DNA from: Aquificaceae bacterium
Lineage (GTDB): Bacteria; Aquificota; Aquificia; Aquificales; Aquificaceae
Direction: 5' to 3'
Assembly: GCA_027014185.1 (NCBI GenBank)
Contig: JALWEK010000019.1
Location: forward strand, 1 to 11,831
DNA: 11,831 nucleotides
The position numbers and the translations under genes were made by a program. Below are positions 1 to 5,820 of the stretch, piece by piece. The notes under the pieces were generated by a model. That model did no database searches and had not been told where the DNA came from. It saw only the letters and a list, made by a program, of their open reading frames with translations. How positions within the stretch are numbered: the first letter of the stretch is position 1; the number at the start of each line of letters is the position of its first letter.

Positions 1-1
1 G

Positions 2-367
2 AAGAAGGACACGGATCTATCTAAGAACATAAACGATAAGGATATAGCGGAGATCCCTCCCCTGAAGGGCAGGCTGGCCCTCAGGTACGACACGGGGATC
101 TACTTTGCGCAGGCGGAGGGTATCTTCCAGGCCACACAGGATAGGGTTGATTCGGACCTTCAGGAGCAGAAGACCTCTGGATGGGGCGTAGTGAACATAA
201 AGGCAGGCGGAGAGTACAAGAACTTCAGAGTTGTGGGCGGTGTGGACAACCTCTTCGATAAGTTCTACTACGAGCACCTGTCCTATCTGAGAGACCCCTT
301 CTCGAGCGGGGTCAGGGTTCCTGAGCCGGGGAGGAGCTTTTACCTGAACGTTAGCTACCTCTTCTGA
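2..367 (+). CDS. TonB-dependent outer-membrane receptor, C-terminal end (5' end outside window)
   Basis: The reading frame is open from the left edge and ends at TGA 365-367, giving the last 121 residues of a larger protein. It alternates aromatic/hydrophobic and polar residues as transmembrane beta-strands do (for example GRLALRYD, WGVVNIKAGG, FRVVGGVDNLFDKFYYEH), and it ends in SFYLNVSYLF with a terminal Phe, the usual outer-membrane beta-barrel sorting signal. The order 'IPPLKGRLALRYD', 'VDNLFDKFYYEH' and 'EPGRSFYLNVSYLF' is typical of the last strands of TonB-dependent receptors, which import siderophores, cobalamin or metals with energy from TonB-ExbBD. The plug domain and the substrate-recognising region lie outside the window, so the substrate cannot be judged. 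A hairpin terminator follows directly. Confidence 0.85.
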   Translation, partial: KKDTDLSKNINDKDIAEIPPLKGRLALRYDTGIYFAQAEGIFQATQDRVDSDLQEQKTSGWGVVNIKAGGEYKNFRVVGGVDNLFDKFYYEHLSYLRDPFSSGVRVPEPGRSFYLNVSYLF

Positions 368-377
368 TGGTAAAATT

Positions 378-403
378 ACCTCCCCGCGAGGGGAGGTTCT
401 TTA
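378..403 (+). terminator. Rho-independent terminator after the TonB-dependent receptor gene
   Basis: An 8-bp stem (378-385 pairing with 390-397: ACCTCCCC / GGGGAGGT) closes a GCGA loop at 386-389, a GNRA-type tetraloop, and is followed by the T-rich run TTCTTTAT. It begins 10 bases after the receptor stop codon, so it most likely ends that transcript. The T tract is interrupted by one C. Confidence 0.75.
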
Positions 404-417
404 TACTAATAAAACCC

Positions 418-1077
418 ATGAGGTACCTTGCACTGCTGGCCGTAATTCTCACCGTATTTTCGTGTGCCCAGAAGAAGCTCGTGCCCGTTGGAAACGGGGT
501 TTACGTGGACTCCAAGACTTACACATCCGCCTACGAGAACGAACATGTGAAGATAGTCGTCAGGGCGAACGCCTGGGAGGGTTACCCTTCCGATCTGTCC
601 GATTACGTACTACCGCTCTATCTGGAAGTCCAGAACAGGAGCTCGGAGGTCCTGGAGATAGATCTGAGGGATCTCGTTATACTCGATGAGAAGGGAAATC
701 AGTACAACGCCCTCGAGCCTAAGGATGTTGCCGAGGCGGTTAGGGGAGGTTCTGGTGTTGGGGTCTCGATCGGCTTCGCTTACGGAGCGCCTACATGGGG
801 ACTAGGCTGGCTCGCCGGTGGACCCTCTTACTACGAGGACACCGAGGATATAATAAACAGAGCCTCCATTCCAGGGAGGATAAGCCCCGGGGCCACCCTC
901 AGAGGGTTCGTTTACTTCCAGAAGATACCTGACGAAGTTCGCAGAATAACCCTCCGGGTAGGTTATAGAATAGGTGGGCGGAGGGAAGAGGTTGCCTTCA
1001 AGTTCGAGGTGCGAAAAGGTAGCTCTGATAACAGGAATAAAGAGGGTGGGCCTGGAGATAGCGAGGGCTCTACTTGA
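418..1077 (+). CDS. Small putative lipoprotein of unknown function
   Basis: 219 residues from ATG 418. The N-terminus MRYLALLAVILTVFSCAQ is a short lipoprotein signal peptide with a lipobox-like VFSC, so Cys16 would be lipidated and the protein held in the envelope. The mature part has the pattern of a small extracellular beta-sandwich: a strand 'YVLPLYLEVQNRSSEVLEIDLRDLVILD', then 'EKGNQYNAL', and near the end 'ISPGATLRGFVYFQK', resembling DUF4352-like Ig-fold domains. A Gly-rich, hydrophobic middle segment (about residues 118-140) is unusual. An upstream in-frame ATG at 367 would add 17 residues, but those residues are encoded by the terminator hairpin and would spoil the signal peptide. 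Neither start has a clear Shine-Dalgarno sequence. The last ~25 residues are hydrophilic G/S/E-rich and run through the start of the next gene. Function is unknown. Confidence 0.7.
   Translation: MRYLALLAVILTVFSCAQKKLVPVGNGVYVDSKTYTSAYENEHVKIVVRANAWEGYPSDLSDYVLPLYLEVQNRSSEVLEIDLRDLVILDEKGNQYNALEPKDVAEAVRGGSGVGVSIGFAYGAPTWGLGWLAGGPSYYEDTEDIINRASIPGRISPGATLRGFVYFQKIPDEVRRITLRVGYRIGGRREEVAFKFEVRKGSSDNRNKEGGPGDSEGST
980..985 (+). promoter_or_regulatory. Ribosome binding site that decides the SDR start
   Basis: GGAGGG lies 6 bases before TTG 992, inside the 3' end of the lipoprotein gene. It favours TTG 992 over the longer in-frame GTG at 974, which lies upstream of this site. No ATG or GTG occurs in this frame between 992 and the codons for the glycine-rich nucleotide-binding loop. 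Confidence 0.55.
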
Positions 1078-1765
1078 GAGAGGATACAACCTGTCCGTTA
1101 TCTACAGGAGTTCGGAGAAAGAGGCGCTGAAGATAGATGAGGTGGGTAGGGAACTCGGCAGAAAAGTCCTCCTGCTAAACGGAGATCTATCGGACGAGGA
1201 GTTCTGCGGTGAAGCGGTCGAGAGAACCTTCCAGGATATGGGCAGGATAGACGCCCTTCTTCATCTTGCGTCCCCTTACTTCAGAACTCCCATAGAAACC
1301 CTTTCGGAGGAAAGCATCCAGGAGCACTTCAAACCCATAGCTCAGGCCTTCGTTCTGCTCTCGAAGGAAGCCTACAGTAGGATGATCCCCAACGAAGGGA
1401 GGGTAAAGGGACATATAGTTGCCTTCGGAGACTGGGCCGTGGAATGCACCCCTTACAGGAACTACGCGGCTTACTTCGTGGCGAAGGGAGCCCTCCACAC
1501 GGCCGTGAAGGTGCTGGCCAAGGAGTTCGCCCCCCACGTCCTTGTAAACTGCATAGCTCTCGGACCAACGCTGAAGGCGGAAGAACTGAGCGATGAGGAA
1601 TGGGAGAGGATACTGAGGAACACCCCCTTGAAGAGGGAGGTATCCCTCTCGGACGTGGTAAATTTGGCCGTATTCCTTCTGGAGGCCGAGAGCCTGACGG
1701 GAGAGATAGTAAACCTCGACAGCGGACGCCACATAGCAGGATCGGGCACTTCCTCCATAGGATGA
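992..1765 (+). CDS. SDR-family oxidoreductase, pteridine-reductase/FolM-like
   Basis: 257 residues from TTG 992; the alternative start is GTG 974. It is a classical-size short-chain dehydrogenase/reductase with an N-terminal Rossmann beta-strand 'VALITGIKRVGLEIA' (from residue 10), 'YRSS' after beta-2 (about 38-41, typical of NADP users), 'HLAS' in place of NNAG (91-94), and the catalytic pair YxxxK at Tyr161 and Lys165 in 'YAAYFVAKGALHT'. The glycine loop is one residue shorter than the usual TGxxxGxG. The catalytic serine position, 13 residues before the Tyr, holds Trp148 preceded by Asp147 ('FGDWAVE'). This DW version is what I know from pteridine-reductase/FolM-like SDRs. The C-terminal 'LTGEIVNLDSG' is a standard SDR ending. 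The gene overlaps the lipoprotein gene by about 86 bases and the next gene by 4 bases (ATGA), so it is translationally coupled to the QueC-like protein. The substrate is unknown; a pterin is a guess from the family. Confidence 0.8.
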   Translation: MPSSSRCEKVALITGIKRVGLEIARALLERGYNLSVIYRSSEKEALKIDEVGRELGRKVLLLNGDLSDEEFCGEAVERTFQDMGRIDALLHLASPYFRTPIETLSEESIQEHFKPIAQAFVLLSKEAYSRMIPNEGRVKGHIVAFGDWAVECTPYRNYAAYFVAKGALHTAVKVLAKEFAPHVLVNCIALGPTLKAEELSDEEWERILRNTPLKREVSLSDVVNLAVFLLEAESLTGEIVNLDSGRHIAGSGTSSIG

Positions 1766-2385
1766 GAAAGGTAGCCGTGCTCACGAGCTCGGGGGTGGAG
1801 AGCGCCTCTCTGCTTTACCATTACATATCGAAGAACTACCTCGTATATCCCCTTTACGTTCGTTCAGGTATGGTTTGGGAAGAGGTCGAGCTGTGGTGGC
1901 TTGGAAGGCTGTGGTCCTTTTACAGGAAGGCTTTTAGAAGGATCCTCCCTGTCAGAGTAGTTCCTTTCAGGGGCGGGCCTGGACCTTCAGACACGTCGAA
2001 CGAGGAAGGCCTCGAGATACCTCTCAGAAATCTCACCCTCTCGGTTGCTTCCGCCCTGCTGACCCACAGGAAGGGTGTAAGCACAATAGCCATCGGAAGC
2101 CTCGGTATATACCCATTCCCCGACAACAGCAGGGACTACCTGGGCAGGGTTGAGGAGCTCTTATCGGAGGGCCTCCAGAGAGAAATAAGGATAGAGACTC
2201 CCTTTATGGGCATGGAGAAGTGGGAGGTGGTAAAGGAGTTTTACGGAAGGGTACCCTACAGGCTCACCTTCTCGTGCGCCTCACCCGTGGGCAGGTATCA
2301 CTGCGGTAGATGTGCCAAGTGCAGGGAGAGACGGGAAGGGTTCTCAAGAGCGGGCGTTCCCGACCCTACTTACTACCTTTCATGA
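1762..2385 (+). CDS. QueC/ExsB-family PP-loop protein with altered ATP-binding motif
   Basis: 207 residues from ATG 1762, overlapping the SDR stop (ATGA). QueC makes 7-cyano-7-deazaguanine (preQ0) from 7-carboxy-7-deazaguanine, ammonia and ATP on the way to queuosine. The family marks seen are an N-terminal PP-loop strand (residues 4-14), 'PLYVRSGMVWEEVEL' (30-44) as in the ExsB branch with 'PLYVRTG.WE..EL', 'PLRNLTLSVASALL' (87-100), 'IGSLGIYPFPD' (111-121), and a C-terminal zinc site Cys172, Cys181, Cys184, Cys187 in 'FSCASPVGRYHCGRCAKCRE', followed by 'DPTYY'. The PP-loop itself reads SSGVES instead of SGGxDS, so the second residue and the Asp differ from the consensus. It could be a functional QueC, or a paralogue working with the adjacent SDR. 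Its 3' end overlaps the convergent YdcH-like gene by 20 bases. Confidence 0.75.
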   Translation: MRKVAVLTSSGVESASLLYHYISKNYLVYPLYVRSGMVWEEVELWWLGRLWSFYRKAFRRILPVRVVPFRGGPGPSDTSNEEGLEIPLRNLTLSVASALLTHRKGVSTIAIGSLGIYPFPDNSRDYLGRVEELLSEGLQREIRIETPFMGMEKWEVVKEFYGRVPYRLTFSCASPVGRYHCGRCAKCRERREGFSRAGVPDPTYYLS

Positions 2386-2590
2386 ACTCCTGGATCCTCT
2401 GCTCCATGAGGTCCTTGTAGTAGAGCTTCTCCTTTTTTAGCTTCTCTATCTCAAGCTCGAGATCGTGTGTCATTGGGTGGTGTCTCTCGAGCTTCGCTAT
2501 GTCCTTGTCGAGCTCATCGTGTCTATCCTTCCACTCTCTGAACTTTGGATCCTCCTCGTACAGCTTCTTTATAGCTTCCTCTCTAGTCAT
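2366..2590 (-). CDS. YdcH/DUF465-like small coiled-coil protein
   Basis: 74 residues from ATG at 2590-2588. The sequence is highly charged and helical throughout, with a heptad-like coiled coil ('LDKDIAKLERHH' then 'LELEIEKLKKEKLYYKDLMEQRI'). The order 'DPKFREWKDRHDELDKDIAKLE ... LKKEKLYYKD' matches the DUF465/YdcH family of short helical-hairpin proteins, whose function is not established. ATG was chosen over further upstream starts because it overlaps the stop of the preceding membrane-protein gene (ATGA at 2590-2587) and has a GGGGGA stretch shortly before it. It is the last gene of the purA unit. Confidence 0.75.
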   Translation of the reverse strand: MTREEAIKKLYEEDPKFREWKDRHDELDKDIAKLERHHPMTHDLELEIEKLKKEKLYYKDLMEQRIQEFMKGSK

Positions 2591-3012
2591 ACCACGTCCC
2601 CCTTTCTGGGCCTGAAGATTATTAAACCACACAAGGAGAGGAGGTATCCCAGCAGGAGGCTCGAGAGGTTCCCCGCAAAGAGGTAAAAGAGAAAGGCTAT
2701 CCCGAAAGGGAGACAGATGAGAACGTAACTCCAGAAGTACCGCCTAACGGCGGTATAGCTCCAGTAAACCTCCGAGGTTTTCACAGGGAACATCTTCTTT
2801 CTGACGAGGAAAGCTACCGAATAGGCTACGGCGGCAGAGATAATCTCGGCAGAGTAAACGTACAGAAGGAGCTTAGAGGATACAGGCATGGAGAAGAAGC
2901 TGTACAGTCCAAGATCCACGAGAAATAGGACCGTGATAGACACTATGAAGGCGAGGTTGAACTGCTTAGCCCTCTTTATAAAGAGCTCACTCTTATCCGA
3001 TCCCTGAGCCAT
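2587..3012 (-). CDS. Conserved-type four-helix membrane protein of unknown function
   Basis: 141 residues from ATG 3012-3010. Four hydrophobic segments are visible at about residues 18-40, 48-70, 93-113 and 116-133, separated by a basic loop (RKKMFPVK) and a Tyr/Trp-rich loop. Both ends are short and charged. The positive charges near residues 11-16, 71-78, 90-91 and 134-137 would place both termini and the central loop in the cytoplasm, with two helical hairpins. I do not recognise a family or a catalytic motif. Its start lies 37 bases inside the end of purA, with a purine-rich stretch (AGAAGGGAAGAG) just upstream, and its stop overlaps the next gene by 4 bases. It is therefore co-expressed with purA and the YdcH-like gene, although no shared job is evident. 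Confidence 0.7.
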   Translation of the reverse strand: MAQGSDKSELFIKRAKQFNLAFIVSITVLFLVDLGLYSFFSMPVSSKLLLYVYSAEIISAAVAYSVAFLVRKKMFPVKTSEVYWSYTAVRRYFWSYVLICLPFGIAFLFYLFAGNLSSLLLGYLLSLCGLIIFRPRKGDVV

Positions 3013-4271
3013 ACAAACTCTTCCCTTCTCGGTCCCGTAGAGAGCATCACGACGGGAACCCCCACGAACTCCTCTATAAAGCTTATGTAGTCCCTTGCCT
3101 CGGGCGGAAGGTCCTTGACCTCCTTTATACCCTTAGTACTTCTGAGCCATCCCTTGAGTGACTTATACAGGGGCTTGGCCTCCTGGAGAACCTTGAGTGA
3201 GGCCGGGAAGTGCTCTATCTTCTCCCCCATGTACTCGTAGGCCACGCACACCTTGATCTCCTCGAAGGCATCGAGGACATCTAGCTTAGTTATTATCAGT
3301 CCATCGAAGCCGTTTATCTCTACAGCGTACTTGAGGGCCACCAGATCCAGCCAGCCGCACCTCCTTGGCCTCCCCGTTGTAGATCCGTACTCCCCCCCTA
3401 AGTCTCTGAGTCTCTCACCCTCCTCTCCCTTAAGCTCCGTCGGAAAGGGCCCTCCTCCCACCCTAGTCGTGTAAGCCTTGGCCACACCCAGCAGGTATGC
3501 GTCCGAGAAGAACTTGGGTGAGAGACCGGTTCCGTTCGAAAGCCCGAGGGCGGAGGAGTTCGAAGAGGTAACGTAAGGGTAGGTTCCCATATCTACATCG
3601 AGCATGGTACCCTGAGCACCCTCGAAGAGAACACTCCCAGAACTTCTGAGAAGATACTGGGAGACGTCCGCAACGAGTCCTTTATACTTTCCGTATAGTC
3701 TCAGGGTGTTCTCGAATATCTCGTCCACATCGAGGTCGTGGTTCTCACAGAAGACCTTCTCGCATACGTCCTTGACGAAGGCCACGTTCTCCTCCAAGAG
3801 GGATCTGAACCTGTGCTCGTCGTCGAGGTCCGAGAGCCTTATACCTTTCCTTCCGAACTTGAACATGTAGGCCGGGCCTATACCTCTCAGGGTTGTACCT
3901 ATTCCGCCCTTCCTCTCTAAGAGTCTATCTAGGAGCTTGTGGTAGGGCATCACCAGGTGCGCCCTATCGCTTATCAGAAGCCTCCCCTCGTAGTCTATAC
4001 CCTTCTTCTCCAGATCCATCAGCTCTCTGTCCAGAACCTCGAGATCGACCACCATCCCCTGGGCTATGACCCCTACCACGTGAGGGTGGAGTATTCCCGT
4101 GGGAAGCAGATGGAGTATGAACTTCTCTCCGTTAGCTATCACGGTGTGACCCGCGTTGCTACCCCCCTGGTACCTTACGGTTATGTCGTAGCCCTCCGAG
4201 AGGAGATCTACTATCTTACCCTTTCCTTCGTCCCCCCACTGGGCGCCCAGTACAACGAGTTTCCTGTCCAT
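2976..4271 (-). CDS. purA: Adenylosuccinate synthetase
   Basis: 431 residues, the normal length of the family. PurA condenses IMP and aspartate using GTP to give adenylosuccinate, the first step from IMP to AMP, in the cytoplasm. Visible motifs are the N-terminal glycine-rich loop 'GAQWGDEGKGKIVD' (9-22) with catalytic Asp14, 'GGSNAGHTV' (36-44) with the general-acid His42, 'GTTLRGIGPAY' (125-135), 'EGAQGTMLDVD' (218-227), 'GGGPFPTEL' (272-280), 'STTGRPRRCGWLD' (297-309), and 'TKLDVLD' (328-334), which binds the guanine base. The start ATG 4271-4269 has CGGAG at a good distance upstream. The gene begins 44 bases from a divergent iclR-family gene and heads a unit with a membrane protein and a YdcH-like protein. 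All key residues are present. Confidence 0.97.
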   Translation of the reverse strand: MDRKLVVLGAQWGDEGKGKIVDLLSEGYDITVRYQGGSNAGHTVIANGEKFILHLLPTGILHPHVVGVIAQGMVVDLEVLDRELMDLEKKGIDYEGRLLISDRAHLVMPYHKLLDRLLERKGGIGTTLRGIGPAYMFKFGRKGIRLSDLDDEHRFRSLLEENVAFVKDVCEKVFCENHDLDVDEIFENTLRLYGKYKGLVADVSQYLLRSSGSVLFEGAQGTMLDVDMGTYPYVTSSNSSALGLSNGTGLSPKFFSDAYLLGVAKAYTTRVGGGPFPTELKGEEGERLRDLGGEYGSTTGRPRRCGWLDLVALKYAVEINGFDGLIITKLDVLDAFEEIKVCVAYEYMGEKIEHFPASLKVLQEAKPLYKSLKGWLRSTKGIKEVKDLPPEARDYISFIEEFVGVPVVMLSTGPRREEFVWLRDRIRVSSL

Positions 4272-4290
4272 GGAATTTACTCCGAACTTC

Positions 4291-4310
4291 TAATTGTATA
4301 ATATGAGGCG
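4291..4310. promoter_or_regulatory. Shared purA / iclR-1 intergenic promoter region
   Basis: The 44-base gap between the divergent purA and iclR-family genes contains the near-symmetric block TATAATAT at 4297-4304. On the + strand it gives a perfect -10 hexamer TATAAT (4297-4302), 14 bases before the regulator ATG, which would mean a very short leader. On the - strand it gives TATTAT, about 27 bases before the purA ATG, leaving room for the CGGAG ribosome site. Neither direction has a convincing -35 box. Confidence 0.45.
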
Positions 4311-4315
4311 TAAGG

Positions 4316-5092
4316 ATGCACAGAGATAAGAGCTTCTACATAATCCAGAACGTTGACTTCGCCCTCAGAATACTGTTCCTGGTTGAGAAGGAACCCAAGA
4401 GCTTGGATGACCTCCAGAGGGAAACCGGATTGAAACCTGAGCGGATAGAACGGATACTCGAGACGTTCGTGGACAGGGAGTGGCTCAGCTACCATGAGGA
4501 GTCTGGCAAGTACATGCTCGGGGTGAAGTGCTTCGAGCTCGGAAGGGCTTACTTCCAGCATCTGGACGTGAGGGATCTTGCAAAACCCATACTGAAGGAG
4601 GTGGTGGAGAGAACGAAAGAGAACGCATACCTCACCACGAGGATAGCTTACGAGGTTCTCTACATAGAGAAGCACGAGGTGGAAAGGGAGGTAGGGATAC
4701 TCTCGAGGTTCGGCAGGGTCCTGCCCATGTACGCCTCGGCCTCCGGAAAGATATACCTTGCTTACTTCGACGAGAGGGAGGTGGAGGACTACTTCAAGAA
4801 GGTAAAGTGGATAAAGTTCACCGAAAGGACCAGGAAGCCGGAGGATATAAAGAGGGAACTCGACCTCATCAGGGAGAGAGGATACTCGGTCAATATGGGA
4901 GAGTACGAGGAGGACGTGGTCAGCATAGCTGCCCCCGTTTTCGATTACGCGGGGAAGGTGAGCTACACAGTCAGCGTTGTCGCCCCGGCCTACAGGGTCC
5001 CCGAGGATCTGCTGGTGGGCAAGTTTAAAGATATAACGGTGGAGGCGGCCCAGGAGCTCTCCAAAAGACTGGGGAGGCTTCAGTCCCAGTAG
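4316..5092 (+). CDS. IclR-family transcriptional regulator, full length
   Basis: 258 residues, the usual IclR size. The N-terminal winged helix-turn-helix (about 8-70) shows 'SLDDLQRETGLKPERIERILETFVDREWL', followed by a ligand-binding domain (about 85-255) with the typical 'RVLPMYASASGKIYLA' (134-149), 'IRERGYSVNMGEYEEDVVSIAAPVFDYAGK' region (185-214) and 'VSVVAP' (219-224). IclR proteins bind small carboxylic acids or aromatic compounds and repress or activate nearby, often divergent, genes; here the divergent neighbour is purA. GAGG at 4305-4308 is spaced well from ATG 4316. Its 3' end overlaps a second, convergent IclR gene by 13 bases. The ligand cannot be read from the sequence. Confidence 0.9.
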   Translation: MHRDKSFYIIQNVDFALRILFLVEKEPKSLDDLQRETGLKPERIERILETFVDREWLSYHEESGKYMLGVKCFELGRAYFQHLDVRDLAKPILKEVVERTKENAYLTTRIAYEVLYIEKHEVEREVGILSRFGRVLPMYASASGKIYLAYFDEREVEDYFKKVKWIKFTERTRKPEDIKRELDLIRERGYSVNMGEYEEDVVSIAAPVFDYAGKVSYTVSVVAPAYRVPEDLLVGKFKDITVEAAQELSKRLGRLQSQ

Positions 5093-5739
5093 CCCAACTT
5101 AAGCGATATATCGAGGGCGGCATCCTCGAGCAGAGGCTTTACTTCCTCCTCTATCTTGTTCAGAGGCATCCTGTAGAGGGGAGCTATAACCTCGACCGCT
5201 CCTATGGGTCTCCCCTTGTAGTCCCTTATGACGCACGCCCCGCCGGATATGCCCGACCCTTCTCCGAGCTCGTAATCGAATACGAAACCTGTCTCTCCCT
5301 TGAGGGCCCTCTTTATGGCCTTTGCCGAACAGACGGAGCTGTTTATGCTGTACCTTCTACCCAGGCGTGTCTTTACCTTGACCGGCTTTATAGTCTCCTC
5401 CGAGGCCACGTATATAACGAACTGCTGCTTCTCATCCAGCATGGCCAGGTTTATACTCTCCCCAAGTCTGAACCTCAGGCTCTTGAGAACCGGGATCGAT
5501 AGCTTCGTTAAAGGATGCTTGTGTATAAATCCGTATCCGAGGACAACGCAACCCGTGGACAGCTTATACTTCTCCGTCTCCTCCTCCTTCTCAACTAGCC
5601 TGTGCTCTTCGAGGGTGACTAGTATGCGGAAGACGTTGTTCTTGTTCAGGTTAAGCTCGTTGCTTATCTCGGTAACCCCCGCGCTCCCCTTCTCCATCAG
5701 ATAATCTAGGACGTCGAGGGTCTTCTCCAGAGCCTTCAT
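5080..5739 (-). CDS. IclR-family transcriptional regulator, shortened effector domain
   Basis: 219 residues from ATG 5739-5737; GTG at 5745 would add two residues. The N-terminal winged helix-turn-helix (about 1-62) reads 'KALEKTLDVLDYLMEKGSAGVTEISNELNLNKNNVFRILVTLEEHRLV', a very typical IclR DNA-binding domain. The effector domain carries 'LGRRYSINSSVCSAKAIKRAL' (126-146), 'GISGGACVIRDYKGRPIGAVEVIAP' (163-187) and a helical end. Compared with a normal IclR (about 250 residues), the helical section between the 'SAKAIKRAL' helix and the C-terminal sheet is shortened by roughly 30 residues. The gene is divergent from icd, with about 110 bases between the starts and two palindromic elements in that space, so it is the best local candidate to regulate the icd-cfiBA unit. 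That link is inference. Confidence 0.87.
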   Translation of the reverse strand: MKALEKTLDVLDYLMEKGSAGVTEISNELNLNKNNVFRILVTLEEHRLVEKEEETEKYKLSTGCVVLGYGFIHKHPLTKLSIPVLKSLRFRLGESINLAMLDEKQQFVIYVASEETIKPVKVKTRLGRRYSINSSVCSAKAIKRALKGETGFVFDYELGEGSGISGGACVIRDYKGRPIGAVEVIAPLYRMPLNKIEEEVKPLLEDAALDISLKLGYWD

Positions 5740-5768
5740 CGGCACTCTATTTTAACACTCTAACAAGG

Positions 5769-5785
5769 TTCAAACGATGTTTTAA
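5769..5785. promoter_or_regulatory. Imperfect palindrome upstream of the icd promoter, possible IclR-type operator
   Basis: TTCAAAC-GAT-GTTTTAA: two 7-base arms match as an inverted repeat at 6 of 7 positions around a 3-base centre (5776-5778). It ends 6 bases before the icd -35 box. The arm-centre-arm layout resembles the TGAAACnnnGTTTCA boxes known for KdgR, an IclR-family protein. The iclR gene next door reads away from it. Confidence 0.4.
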
Positions 5786-5791
5786 AAATGC

Positions 5792-5820
5792 TTGACACCC
5801 TCCTAAGGACCACATAAAAT
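5792..5820 (+). promoter_or_regulatory. Sigma70-type promoter of icd
   Basis: A perfect -35 hexamer TTGACA (5792-5797), a 17-base spacer and TAAAAT (5815-5820, five of six to TATAAT) give near-consensus geometry. The expected start of transcription is about 5826-5828, some 22 bases before the icd ATG, leaving room for the Shine-Dalgarno sequence. The downstream genes osmC, cfiB, cfiA and tsaE have gaps of only 9 to 35 bases and no visible terminators, so this promoter probably serves all of them. Confidence 0.75.

Noticed and set aside
974..991. GTG 974 as the start of the SDR
   Set aside because: It adds six residues, lies upstream of the GGAGGG ribosome site at 980-985 and lengthens the overlap with the lipoprotein. 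TTG 992 fits better.
2338..2400. Possible bidirectional terminator between the convergent QueC-like and YdcH-like genes
   Set aside because: The genes overlap by 20 bases, and I see no hairpin followed by a T-rich run.
2698..2711. CCC-GAAA-GGG mini-hairpin
   Set aside because: The GAAA loop is on the non-coding strand, the stem is only 3-4 bp and it lies inside a gene.
5060..5110. Possible terminator between the two convergent IclR genes
   Set aside because: No stem with a T tract is visible; the genes overlap.
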